Source: Parapedobacter defluvii (GTDB lineage: Bacteria; Bacteroidota; Bacteroidia; Sphingobacteriales; Sphingobacteriaceae). Taken from it: a stretch of 64,000 nt of DNA. Under the pieces are notes generated by a model that did no database searches, was not told the DNA's origin, and worked only from the letters and a program-made list of their open reading frames with translations. This document shows, piece after piece, positions 54,833-63,793 of the stretch (positions are counted from its first letter, which is position 1; every line of letters starts with the position of its first letter). The translations under genes and the position numbers were made by a program. The DNA lies in NCBI RefSeq assembly GCF_014642075.1, contig NZ_BMIK01000001.1, forward strand, positions 749,915 through 813,914. Reading direction: 5' to 3'.

Positions 54833-56441
54833 TTTATCTTTTGCCTTTATCGTATTTACCTCCGTTGCATGCCTGCAAGCAGGATATGCACAGGAATCCA
54901 CCATTCGGGTATTGCCCGAGCCTAAGCAGGTAACCGCACCCGGTAATTACGTTACATTTCCCGTGAAGATGTCCGTATACCTTGATAAAAATCTGTCAAT
55001 AGACCGGGAATATGCAACGGTGCTGTTGGGTGAAATCGGTATTGAGCCGGTATTTACGCTACAGCGGAAACAGGCACACCTCTCGCTTGTGCGTGGGAAA
55101 CAAGGGGGGAAAGGCGCAGAATCGTACCGGCTTCAGGTAACAGTCCATGGCGATAAACAGGCCATACAGGTAGCGGCCAATACGGGCACCGGTGCTATTT
55201 TTGCGCTGCAAACCTTGCGGCAACTGGTGAAAAGCCAAGCGGATGGACAGTTGACTGTCCCCGTCTGCGAAATCAAGGACGAACCCTATTTCTCCTGGCG
55301 GGCCTTTATGCTGGATGAAAGCCGCCACTTCCATGGCAAGGAAATGGTGAAGCAGCTCCTCGACGAAATGGTTCGTCTCAAATTCAACACATTTCATTGG
55401 CACCTGGTAGACGATCCCGCTTGGCGCATTGAAATCAAGAAATATCCGTTGTTGACCGAAATCTCATCAAAAGGAGATTACACACACATGTCCAAGGGAA
55501 TCGACCCGGCCAAGTGGGACAGCCTGTATCAGCATAAGCCGGGCCTTTTTTATACGCAGCAGGATATCCGTGAAATCGTTGCATACGCTGCGGAACGGGG
55601 TATCCGCATTATCCCTGAAATTGAGGTGCCGGGCCATGTGTCAGCATCGGTCTATGCGTATCCGTGGCTGGGTGCTTCCAGTAAAAAGGCCGGTAAGCTG
55701 GTTCCCGGCGATCTATACGATGTGACAGATCCGAAAGTAACCCAGTTCCTGCACGACGTGTTGGATGAAATTATCGGTCTGTTCCCCGGGGGAATTATCC
55801 ACATCGGAGGTGACGAAGCCAATTATGCCCACTGGCAGCAGTCCGAACCGATTAACGCCTTCATGAAGAAAGAGGGGATTCCAACCTATGCCGATTTGCA
55901 GGTATGGGCAATCAATCGGCTGTCGACTTACATCGCTTCCAAGGGGTACCAGATGATCGGATGGAATGAGATTACGGGCGACAATGTCAGGGGCGAGGCA
56001 CACATCGAAGCCAGTCAATCGGAAAAATTGGCGCCCGGTACCATCGTGCAGTTTTGGGATGGCGAGGTGACCCTAATCAACAAGGCAATTGCCAAAGGCT
56101 ACGACGTAGTCAATTCCAATCGCTTTTTTACCTACCTGGATTACCCCTACGAAACAACTTCGCTGGAAAAGGCCTATTCCTTTAATCCGATCCCGGATGG
56201 CATCGCCCCGCAGGATCGAAAGAAAATCCTCGGATTGGGCTGCCAACTGTGGGGTGAATTTACACCTACCACGGCCCGGATATACTACCAGTTGTTTCCG
56301 CGGTTGGCGGCGTTTGCAGTCATCGGATGGGTAGATCCGGATCAGAAACCTACGTACGAACAATTTATTCAGAATTTTAAACCCATCGAAGATGTTTGGA
56401 AAGAAAAAGGATACCTCAGTGACCAACCGTATCGGAATTAA
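54825..56441 (+). CDS. GH20 beta-N-acetylhexosaminidase, secreted
   Basis: A 538-residue exported enzyme. ATG 54825 overlaps the previous stop by 8 bp; the TTG at 54816 is less likely. Signal peptide to about Gly-Tyr-Ala-Gln. The N-terminal alpha/beta domain (about 25-150) is followed by the GH20 TIM barrel (about 155-500): DESRHFHGKEMV, HWHLVDDPAWRIEI, IPEIEVPGH and HIGGDEA with Asp330-Glu331, the catalytic pair of the family. A second WGEF motif near the end contributes to the active site. It should release terminal beta-linked GlcNAc or GalNAc, indicating that the target glycan carries HexNAc or that a related substrate is used. The last 50 bp overlap the next gene in another frame. Confidence 0.94.
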   Translation: MNNLSFAFIVFTSVACLQAGYAQESTIRVLPEPKQVTAPGNYVTFPVKMSVYLDKNLSIDREYATVLLGEIGIEPVFTLQRKQAHLSLVRGKQGGKGAESYRLQVTVHGDKQAIQVAANTGTGAIFALQTLRQLVKSQADGQLTVPVCEIKDEPYFSWRAFMLDESRHFHGKEMVKQLLDEMVRLKFNTFHWHLVDDPAWRIEIKKYPLLTEISSKGDYTHMSKGIDPAKWDSLYQHKPGLFYTQQDIREIVAYAAERGIRIIPEIEVPGHVSASVYAYPWLGASSKKAGKLVPGDLYDVTDPKVTQFLHDVLDEIIGLFPGGIIHIGGDEANYAHWQQSEPINAFMKKEGIPTYADLQVWAINRLSTYIASKGYQMIGWNEITGDNVRGEAHIEASQSEKLAPGTIVQFWDGEVTLINKAIAKGYDVVNSNRFFTYLDYPYETTSLEKAYSFNPIPDGIAPQDRKKILGLGCQLWGEFTPTTARIYYQLFPRLAAFAVIGWVDPDQKPTYEQFIQNFKPIEDVWKEKGYLSDQPYRN

Positions 56442-58170
56442 ATGTGCCCTAGCCCTTGCCATGCTGGCAAGTCCTTCCCACAGTTGGGCTCAGGTGCTTG
56501 CAGGTACGGACGATCTGGGACGGATTGTACCGCAGTTTGAAGAGGTGGGTGCCCCAATAGCCGATCGGCAAGTCGGCCTGTTTTACTTCTTATGGCAGGG
56601 CGACAAAGGATCACCTACGTCCGAGAAACACTGGGACCTGAACGAACTGTATGAACGGACACCGGAAGTGTTTCCTGATTTTGACCATCCCGGTTGGGGT
56701 GGAGGAGCCGGCCGGCCGGGAAGGTATTATTTCTGGGGAGAGTCGATATACGGGTACTACCGGGGCGACGACTACTGGGTGCACCTGAAAAATATGCAAT
56801 TGCTTACAGATGCAGGGGTAGATTTCCTGGTGCTTGATGCGACAAACCGGCTTACCTACCGCGAGCAGTCCGATGCATTGATGAGAGCCATAGATGCCCT
56901 CCAAAAGCAGGGCAAAAAAGCTCCGAAAGTCGTTTTTTATACCAATACGGCTTCGGGTGAAGGTATGCAGGAAATTTATGAGAATCACTACAAGGAGGGG
57001 GCACCAAGCCGTTATCCAAACTGCTGGTTTTACCTCGAAGGCAAGCCGCTGATTATTGGCCTGTCCAAAGAGGCGGTAGGTCGTGATTATGCCGATTTCT
57101 TTACCATCCGGGAATCGCAATGGCCGAATGAGCCGGAAAAAGTAAATGGATGGCCCTGGATTGAATTCCAGCGTCCTCAAAAAGTATACAAAAACCACAA
57201 AGGCGAACGGGAGATTGTCAATGTTGCAGCCGCGCAGCATCCCAATCTGGATGCCTCGATGGGCGGATCGGCTTTCTACGGACAGCCGGGCAATTGGGGA
57301 AGAAGTTACCGGAACGGTTCACCGGGGGATCCGGCAAAAGACCTTTGGTACGGGTACAACATCCAGGAACAATGGGATTTTGCATTGAAGCAAAACGTGC
57401 CGTTCATCTTCATCACAGGTTGGAACGAATGGATTGCAGGAAAGTGGCGCCGGAACAGTGGCGACAAAAACCAGGCGCTCTTTGTTGACCAGGCCAGTCC
57501 GGAATACAGCCGCGATATCGAACCCTCGCTGACGGCGGGACTGCGTGATCATTACTACATGCAGATGGTCTGTAACATCCGGCGTTATAAGGGAGTAGAC
57601 TCCCTGCAAACCATCGGGAGGGTGCAGTCTATCAAAGATTGGTCCGATTGGAAAGCGATAACCCCCATTTATGTTGACTATGTAGGCGATGTATTGCACC
57701 GTCGTCATCCGGGAGCGCAGTCCGATCCACAGGTCACCTATGTGAATGAGACGGGCCGTAACGATTTCGATGCCCTCAAGGTAGCTGCAAGCGGCGACAG
57801 GCTGTTTTTTTATGTGGCAACGGTGGATGCCATCACCCCCGCTTCCGGCGATAATTGGATGACACTTTGGTTGGATGTCGATCGGTCAGCCCTTTCAGGA
57901 TGGCACGGATACGATTTCCGGGTGGTACGGGGCGATCGGCTCCAACGTTATGTGAACGGCGCTTGGCTGGAGATTCAAACTGTGGATAGCAAGGTCTTGG
58001 GCAACCAGTTGATGATCAGTATTCCCCTCGCAACGTTGGGCTTGCCTTCACAAGGCGCAAAGCTGGAGTTCAAATGGTCGGACAACATGCAGAAAGCAGA
58101 TCCACTGGATTGGTATGTCAATGGCGATGCCGCTCCGGGAGGAAGGTTCAATGTACTGGTGAAATGGTGA
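56392..58170 (+). CDS. GH71/GH99-like secreted hydrolase with CBM9-like C-terminal domain (paralogue 3)
   Basis: A 592-residue protein whose ATG lies 50 bp inside the GH20 gene. The N-terminus (basic, then CALALAMLASPSHSWAQ) is a plausible signal peptide, which supports this start despite the overlap. Features match the proteins at 48484 and 51375: DDLGRIVPQFEEVG, FYFLWQGD, LLTDAGVDFLVLDATN, AAQHPNLDASMGG, FITGWNEWIAGKW with candidate Glu346, then a CBM9-like domain (GRNDFDALKVAASGDRLFFYVATVD, LWLDVDRSALSGWHGYDFRV) ending NGDAAPGGRFN. It is the last gene of the arm and converges with the GH140-like gene 25 bp later. Confidence 0.82.
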   Translation: MFGKKKDTSVTNRIGIKCALALAMLASPSHSWAQVLAGTDDLGRIVPQFEEVGAPIADRQVGLFYFLWQGDKGSPTSEKHWDLNELYERTPEVFPDFDHPGWGGGAGRPGRYYFWGESIYGYYRGDDYWVHLKNMQLLTDAGVDFLVLDATNRLTYREQSDALMRAIDALQKQGKKAPKVVFYTNTASGEGMQEIYENHYKEGAPSRYPNCWFYLEGKPLIIGLSKEAVGRDYADFFTIRESQWPNEPEKVNGWPWIEFQRPQKVYKNHKGEREIVNVAAAQHPNLDASMGGSAFYGQPGNWGRSYRNGSPGDPAKDLWYGYNIQEQWDFALKQNVPFIFITGWNEWIAGKWRRNSGDKNQALFVDQASPEYSRDIEPSLTAGLRDHYYMQMVCNIRRYKGVDSLQTIGRVQSIKDWSDWKAITPIYVDYVGDVLHRRHPGAQSDPQVTYVNETGRNDFDALKVAASGDRLFFYVATVDAITPASGDNWMTLWLDVDRSALSGWHGYDFRVVRGDRLQRYVNGAWLEIQTVDSKVLGNQLMISIPLATLGLPSQGAKLEFKWSDNMQKADPLDWYVNGDAAPGGRFNVLVKW

Positions 58171-58195
58171 TTTGATACCATAGTGGATCATTTGC

Positions 58196-59884
58196 TCATT
58201 TTGTTCTGAATCGGAGCATTAAAATGGCATCGGTATCGCTATCCGAAGTTGCCTCAATATAGTCAGGTCCGTGCGTCACCGAGGCAGTTTTATACGTACC
58301 TGTGGCAGGATAATACCATTGGGCGGTTTTGAGTGTTGCCGGAAGGGTATGGCTGATGCGGAGGGTCTGCACGGTGGGAACATAAACCAATACGGTGCGG
58401 GCATCCGTGTCTGCCAGAGCCATCGTCGTGTTAAATACATTTTTTTCATCGTTCCGTTTCTTCAACCTCTCCGGTGCGGGTCTCAGTTCCCACCATTTAA
58501 ATTGGTTGAAAAACAAGGGGAGACGGCCGACCTGTATGCTTGCTTTGCTGCGGATCCCGTCTTCCCACGTATATTTTGAAGGCTTCTTCATCCCATGGTT
58601 GTAGGATGTTTCCCCAATGCGCAACCAGGGCCAAGTGCTCCATGCGCCGTATCCAACTCCCGCTACCGGCGCACTGAAGATGCTCCATAAAATGCTTTTC
58701 CTGACTTCATAGTCATTTTCCTGTTCGCCCTGTGCCTCATACACCGGTTCGGTATCAATGATCGGGCGAGGTATAAGGCTCCGCCAATTGGCAGTAACCG
58801 GGCCCCGTGTTTTCCACCGAACGGCAGATTCGGAGTTCGCATGACCCGTTTGGTAAGATATCAGGTCAAGCCATGTTTCTCCATCGTATTCGTTGGCATA
58901 CCATTGGAATCCCGCCGTATGGAGGGTGACGATACGTTGCTGCGCATCGGTTTCCCCGAATACAGCCCGGCCGATTTGCTTCCATTTCGCTGCATTGCCG
59001 TCCGTGAAAATACCGTCGCCGCCCAAATTCCATAAAACGTGGTATGCATCGTATCGGGCTTTGATATACTTTGCCAATTGAATAGCGCTCGGAATAGGCA
59101 GGTCAATACCGGGATTGCCTGCACCTTTCCAGGCCCAAAGCATAACGGGAGCCGCTATTAAGCCCGCTTGGTTGATTTGCTCAATTTTCCTGTCGAGTGC
59201 TTGAAAAAAGGCCGGATGGATGGTCAATGTATCTATACCGGTAAAAGCGGGTTCCTCTAAAGCCTCTGCGGGAAGCCCCCGCCATTGCGTCGTAATAAAC
59301 TGAATGGCTGTATAATGGTTTTCCTTTCGATGGTCAAGATATGTTTTCCATTCTTCATCTGTAGAACGCATAGCGCCATTCCAGGCCGTACAGCCCAGAT
59401 AGAAGAAAGGTGTGCCATCGGCGTGGGTAAGGTGGTAGTTGCCTTTCTGATGCGTGATTTTTCCATGCCGATAGATAGCGAGTGGTGAACGGTTGCGTTT
59501 GCAGGTAAATTGTCCGGTTTGATGGTGTAATGCGCCGTTTGTCAGATCGGTACACCGGGTTTGGAAATGCCAGGTTCCTTTTTCATTTGGCATGAATCTG
59601 ATTTTCCAACTGTTTCCCCCATCCCAGAATCCCTCAGCTTTATATTGTTTCCCCGAAGGAGAGGTGAAAATGCCTTCTATTGCAACATCGTATACCGGGT
59701 TCGTGTAAGACACCGGGCTGTTTAAGGTAATTTCAAACCGGTTCCAAATATCGATCTGTGGTCTTTTTTCTACTGCTGACAGTAAGAATGGGCAATAAAA
59801 GAGCATCATCAAAATGATCCAATTGAGACATATGCCCTTGGTGCTTAAGGATATTTCTGCTGGTTTCATAGGTGTACGATTCAT
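58196..59884 (-). CDS. DUF5060/DUF4038 protein, GH140-like (apiosidase family)
   Basis: A 562-residue secreted protein; ATG 59884, with 59869 an alternative. The N-terminal beta-sandwich (about 45-125) with WNRFEITLNSPVSYTNPVYDV matches DUF5060; the TIM barrel (about 140-470) matches DUF4038, and a beta-domain ends the protein. Asp290 (WNLGGDG) and Glu379 (IDTEPVYE) have roughly the spacing of catalytic Asp187 and Glu284 of apiosidase BT1012 (GH140). The substrate need not be apiose, since DUF4038 proteins are diverse. A monocistronic gene with its own promoter, converging on the plus-arm operon with almost no gap. Confidence 0.82.
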   Translation of the reverse strand: MNRTPMKPAEISLSTKGICLNWIILMMLFYCPFLLSAVEKRPQIDIWNRFEITLNSPVSYTNPVYDVAIEGIFTSPSGKQYKAEGFWDGGNSWKIRFMPNEKGTWHFQTRCTDLTNGALHHQTGQFTCKRNRSPLAIYRHGKITHQKGNYHLTHADGTPFFYLGCTAWNGAMRSTDEEWKTYLDHRKENHYTAIQFITTQWRGLPAEALEEPAFTGIDTLTIHPAFFQALDRKIEQINQAGLIAAPVMLWAWKGAGNPGIDLPIPSAIQLAKYIKARYDAYHVLWNLGGDGIFTDGNAAKWKQIGRAVFGETDAQQRIVTLHTAGFQWYANEYDGETWLDLISYQTGHANSESAVRWKTRGPVTANWRSLIPRPIIDTEPVYEAQGEQENDYEVRKSILWSIFSAPVAGVGYGAWSTWPWLRIGETSYNHGMKKPSKYTWEDGIRSKASIQVGRLPLFFNQFKWWELRPAPERLKKRNDEKNVFNTTMALADTDARTVLVYVPTVQTLRISHTLPATLKTAQWYYPATGTYKTASVTHGPDYIEATSDSDTDAILMLRFRTK

Positions 59885-59924
59885 TTCCTGAGCGATTTAT
59901 AATGGGTGAGCGCAATAAACGCCG

Positions 59925-59953
59925 CCTTGATCATTGATCATTACGATCAAAGG
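59925..59953. promoter_or_regulatory. candidate operator with tandem TTGATCA and dyad symmetry
   Basis: Two adjacent TTGATCA copies (59927-59933, 59934-59940) lie inside a larger dyad, CCTTGATC (59925-59932) and GATCAAAGG (59945-59953). The right arm overlaps the -7 box of the minus-strand promoter, a good position for a repressor controlling the GH140-like gene. Confidence 0.4.
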
Positions 59954-59979
59954 TAACAGGTATGGAAAAAACTTCCAAC
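59948..59979 (-). promoter_or_regulatory. predicted promoter of the GH140-like gene
   Basis: Minus strand: GTTG (59979-59976), 20 bp, TACCTTTG (59955-59948), an exact TAnnTTTG match. Transcription would begin near 59940, with a leader of about 55 nt. Confidence 0.55.
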
Positions 59980-60030
59980 CTGTGCCATACCGAAAAAAGG
60001 TCAATGGCAGCGGTTTATTGCACGGAAACC

Positions 60031-60061
60031 TGTGAGAATTACGATAAAAATACTAATTTCG
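60031..60061 (+). promoter_or_regulatory. possible promoter of the acetylesterase gene
   Basis: TGTG (60031-60034), 19 bp, TAATTTCG (60054-60061): one mismatch in each box of the Bacteroidota consensus. It lies 40 bp before the acetylesterase start. Weaker than the other three predicted sites. Confidence 0.25.
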
Positions 60062-60101
60062 GAGCGTCCAAAGGTTGTCTTTGTGTAAATTATAAACGAT
60101 T

Positions 60102-61568
60102 ATGAATAAATATTCAATAACACTTTGCATCGGTCTGATGCTTTCAATTCAGGCGTTGATCGCCGATGTCAGGTTGCCGCAGATTTTTGCTAATGGAATG
60201 GTGCTTCAACGGAATCAACCCATTGCAGTTTGGGGATGGGCCGATCCGGGTGAGCAGGTAAAAGTTGGCCTCAATACGCAACAGCAGGAAACGACCGCCA
60301 ATGCGGACGGAACATGGAAGCTGACACTTTCGGCCGAAGAGGCCGGAGGACCGTTTCAATTGGTGGTATCTGGCAAAAACACATTGACGTTATCGGATGT
60401 GCTCATCGGAGAAGTTTGGATCTGTTCGGGTCAGTCCAATATGCAGTGGACCGTGGCCAATTCTGACCGTGCCGAACAGGAGATAGCCGGCGCCAATTAT
60501 CCGCAGATCAGGCAGGTGGAGATCCCGAGAAAAACATCGGGTGTGCCCTTGGATGATGTTGAGGAACCGTTGGAATGGAAGGAAGCCAATCCCCAAAATG
60601 TAGGTAATTTTACTGCGGTGGGTTATTTCTACGCCCGCGAACTTTATAAGCAATTAAATGTCCCCATCGGCCTTATCAATACGTCGTGGGGAGGTACTAT
60701 CGTGGAGACCTGGATCAGCAAAGAAGCGCTGGAAAAAGATAAAAGCCTGAAAAGGGCCGTCCATGTTTTCGAGCAAGTGCCCGCAGACACCGTACGTAAA
60801 AACACAGATCCGAATCACTACCCAACCCTGCTGTTCAACGCAATGATTAATCCGTTGATTCCATACACCATAAAGGGGGCAATCTGGTATCAAGGAGAAA
60901 GCAACGCTGGTAGAGCCTATGAGTATCGGAAATCGTTCCCGATGATGATCAAAGACTGGCGTAAGCGGTGGGGACTGGGTGATTTTCCCTTTTATTTTGT
61001 GCAATTGGCTAGCTTTAAGGCAGCCGGTGGTATCAGTGCCACCGGAAGTACGTGGGCTGAGTTGAGGGAAGCGCAGCACATGACCTTATCGTTGCCCCAT
61101 ACAGGCGAGGCGGTAACCATTGACATCGGCAATACGGATGACATCCATCCGCGTAATAAACAGGACGTTGGAAAGCGGTTGGCAGCCATTGCTTTGCATG
61201 ATAGCTATGGTCGGGATGTGGTGTACAGTGGTCCGGTATATCGAAAATTTGAAATAAACGGAGCACAGGCCACGATATCCTTCGATCACGTGAATGGTGG
61301 ATTAACCACCAAAGGGGCAGACAAGGTAGTTGGATTTGAAATCGCGGGTGCCGATAAACATTTTTATCCCGCGGAGGCTCGGATTGAAGGCGAAACGATT
61401 GTAGTAAGCTCGCCTACCGTAACCAAACCCAAGGCAGTACGCTATGCGTGGGCAGATGATCCCGGAAAAAGTAACCTTTTCAATGAAGAGGGTTTTCCGG
61501 CTTCCCCGTTCCGAACAGATAATTGGACGCCAGCAACCAAGAATGCCGTTTATGAATTGAAGAACTAA
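60102..61568 (+). CDS. sialate O-acetylesterase-type SGNH carbohydrate esterase
   Basis: A 488-residue secreted enzyme (signal to about Ala-Leu-Ile-Ala). An Ig-like N-terminal domain (about 22-100; LPQIFANGMVLQRNQPIAVWG) is followed by the SASA/DUF303 SGNH-hydrolase domain: CSGQSNM with nucleophile Ser112, INTSWGGT, IWYQGESNA and TDDIHPRNK, which supplies the catalytic Asp-His. The family removes O-acetyl groups from sialic acids, xylans and pectins; here it probably deacetylates the target glycan in the periplasm. It is followed 26 bp later by an unassigned hydrolase-like gene, likely the same operon. Despite the family name there is no sialidase in the window, so sialic acid is not indicated. 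Confidence 0.92.
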   Translation: MNKYSITLCIGLMLSIQALIADVRLPQIFANGMVLQRNQPIAVWGWADPGEQVKVGLNTQQQETTANADGTWKLTLSAEEAGGPFQLVVSGKNTLTLSDVLIGEVWICSGQSNMQWTVANSDRAEQEIAGANYPQIRQVEIPRKTSGVPLDDVEEPLEWKEANPQNVGNFTAVGYFYARELYKQLNVPIGLINTSWGGTIVETWISKEALEKDKSLKRAVHVFEQVPADTVRKNTDPNHYPTLLFNAMINPLIPYTIKGAIWYQGESNAGRAYEYRKSFPMMIKDWRKRWGLGDFPFYFVQLASFKAAGGISATGSTWAELREAQHMTLSLPHTGEAVTIDIGNTDDIHPRNKQDVGKRLAAIALHDSYGRDVVYSGPVYRKFEINGAQATISFDHVNGGLTTKGADKVVGFEIAGADKHFYPAEARIEGETIVVSSPTVTKPKAVRYAWADDPGKSNLFNEEGFPASPFRTDNWTPATKNAVYELKN

Positions 61569-61594
61569 GTAAACGGTATCTAATATCATAGGTA

Positions 61595-63793
61595 ATGCAA
61601 TGCTTCTTCAATCCGTATCGCTTGATTAAGCTTGGATTAATTTTCTGCTTGAATTCCTATCTGCCTGTTGGTTTGGGACAGGAAACCGTCAGCACTGGAA
61701 GCTGGTTGCCAATGGCGTGTTGGTTTTGGGGTGTCGATGAATTTAAACCCGATGGGTACAAACCTTTTATAGACCAATATGAAAAGTATTCGGCGACGGG
61801 AGTGTTGACTGCTAGCTTACGGTCATCGGGCGAACTTACCGATGAAAACGTAGTCCGTCAGATACGAGATGCGGCTCAATATGCTCAGGAAAAAGGCCTT
61901 GGTTTAGTGATGGATTTGGATATCCGTTTGGCGCGTGCGGAGTTTCGAAAGCGTTATCCGCAAGATCTGCAGGAAATTGTGTTGGTTCGTGAATTTCCAC
62001 TTGACGGTTCTATGTCGTTGCAGGCAACCATTGAATTGCCAAGCTATTCCGATCACTATACTGCCGGGCGATACCCATATGGCCCCGTTGGAGTTCGGTT
62101 GGAACGCCTATATTCGTATGAAAAAGATGAGGGAGCCATCAAGTCCAGTTCTTTGAAGGATATCACCTCCTACGGCAGTTTAGCAGGAGGAAAACAACTA
62201 AGCCTATCGGTACCCCATGAATCCAGCGAAAAAATGAACTGGGCCTGTGCGCTGATCGTGGTTACCATCAATACGCCCGATCTGTTCTCAATCAACTTGC
62301 TTCGCTTTCAGCGTGAAGTTTTGAAGCTGTATGCCGGTAGCGGGTTGATCGGCGCAGCAAAAGACGAATGGGGTTTTCCAGGCAGATTCCACCCTACTAC
62401 AGATGATTTGTGGTATTCCGAAGCAATGGCTTCAGTGTATCGGGAAAAACATCCTGGGCATGAACTTATCAGGGATATTTTATTGATGGCAAAGGGTGAA
62501 CAGGGAAGAGAGGCAGACAGGAAGGAAGCTATTAACCGATATATGCGGATGATTTATGAACGAAACTGGGAGATTGAAGGTGACTTTTTTGAAAGTGTGA
62601 AAGAACTTTTTGGGATAGATGCAATGGTCGGTACACACCCTACCTGGTACCCCTATCCGAATGCGATGGAAATCTTCAAAAACGGACTATCATGGTGGAA
62701 TACTAAGCGGGAACTGGCACAAACGGATGAAGCAACGCCCTTTTCAGTCAGAACCGCCTTAGCAAAAAAGTGGGGAAGTGCAGTTTGGTATAACATGTTT
62801 TATGATACGCAGCCAGAGCGATACGCGATTGACATCTGGCGGGCAGTATTAGGAGGCGGTCGACTGAATATTCATCCGCCCTATCCTTCTAAGGATGTCA
62901 ATCGTAAATATGCATTGCTGGAAGGAGAATTGTTTCAGGCTATCCAGCGAATTCATTTATTGGACTATATTTCTTCAGCGCCGGTACATTGTCCCGTAGC
63001 CATTGTTTTTGATCATTCATCCGTGTTGAACTGGGCAGATCAAAGCCGCTTTGCCGATGTGGGGTTGCGGTTGGCGGATGCGCTTTGGGAAAAAGGAGTA
63101 TACGCTGACTTGATCCCCAGCTCCGAGATTGTTAATGGGGCAGTTACCATAGCAGAAAACGGTAAAATTCGGTACGGAACTCAATTGTACGAGGTGGCTG
63201 TTTACTATAAGCCGGGATATGACAATGAGCAGGTGTCTGCGCTTTTTGACCGGGTATTGAATGGGGCTACATCTATCTTTCAGACAGAAGGTCAGCCAGA
63301 TGAGACAATACAGGGAATCCTGCAAGTTCTAAAAAAAAGACGCATTCCGCCACAGACCACAGGGTCAATGATCGGATTGGCTGATTTCCCCCCCTCCGTG
63401 GTACCTGATGCATCCGGTCATATCCGGTTAATCGATGGGACTTTTATTGCGGCTTCGGGCAGCAGCGATGTAATGGGAGATCCGATAAAGCGGCGGTTTT
63501 ATGTTGATGGACATGCGGTGAACGTTGATGCGGAAGGGCTTGTAGGGCTACGATTCGATAAATCGGGTAAATTACAAGCATTGGCGTGTGGTGGTTTGAA
63601 GTCGTTTCGGACGGGAAATGTTCGGATAGATCTTCCGGATCGACTAGATATTGCTTTGTTCAAGGAAGCGGGTGAGTGGCGCGGGATTATACATGGGGAA
63701 GAGCAGGATCTCCCTGGTGACTTGGCAAAGTTTACCGTAAATTGGCAGTTTGTTAAACAACCGCACGGAAAACTTCCTGCATTCAGGGATTGA
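61595..63793 (+). CDS. secreted hydrolase-like protein of unassigned family (barrel, beta insert, GATase-like domain)
   Basis: A 732-residue protein with signal peptide (LGLIFCLNSYLPVGLGQ). Not assigned to a known family. The first part (WFWGVDEFKPDG, then ATGVLTASLRSSGELTDE and EKGLGLVMDLDIRLARAEFRKRYP) looks like the first half of a TIM barrel of the GH106/GH42 type. A beta-sandwich insertion follows (about 125-230), then GAAKDEWGF with Asp257-Glu258 as candidate catalytic residue, more barrel, and a GATase-like Rossmann section (about 460-560). The C-terminus is beta-rich. The order barrel, beta insert, DE, barrel, GATase-like resembles that of the protein at 17703-20561. Probably an exo-hydrolase; substrate unknown. 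Confidence 0.7.
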   Translation: MQCFFNPYRLIKLGLIFCLNSYLPVGLGQETVSTGSWLPMACWFWGVDEFKPDGYKPFIDQYEKYSATGVLTASLRSSGELTDENVVRQIRDAAQYAQEKGLGLVMDLDIRLARAEFRKRYPQDLQEIVLVREFPLDGSMSLQATIELPSYSDHYTAGRYPYGPVGVRLERLYSYEKDEGAIKSSSLKDITSYGSLAGGKQLSLSVPHESSEKMNWACALIVVTINTPDLFSINLLRFQREVLKLYAGSGLIGAAKDEWGFPGRFHPTTDDLWYSEAMASVYREKHPGHELIRDILLMAKGEQGREADRKEAINRYMRMIYERNWEIEGDFFESVKELFGIDAMVGTHPTWYPYPNAMEIFKNGLSWWNTKRELAQTDEATPFSVRTALAKKWGSAVWYNMFYDTQPERYAIDIWRAVLGGGRLNIHPPYPSKDVNRKYALLEGELFQAIQRIHLLDYISSAPVHCPVAIVFDHSSVLNWADQSRFADVGLRLADALWEKGVYADLIPSSEIVNGAVTIAENGKIRYGTQLYEVAVYYKPGYDNEQVSALFDRVLNGATSIFQTEGQPDETIQGILQVLKKRRIPPQTTGSMIGLADFPPSVVPDASGHIRLIDGTFIAASGSSDVMGDPIKRRFYVDGHAVNVDAEGLVGLRFDKSGKLQALACGGLKSFRTGNVRIDLPDRLDIALFKEAGEWRGIIHGEEQDLPGDLAKFTVNWQFVKQPHGKLPAFRD

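Noticed and set aside
60102-61568. Interpretation of the SASA-type enzyme as evidence for sialic acid use
   Set aside because: The family acts on many O-acetylated glycans and no sialidase or sialic acid lyase is present.
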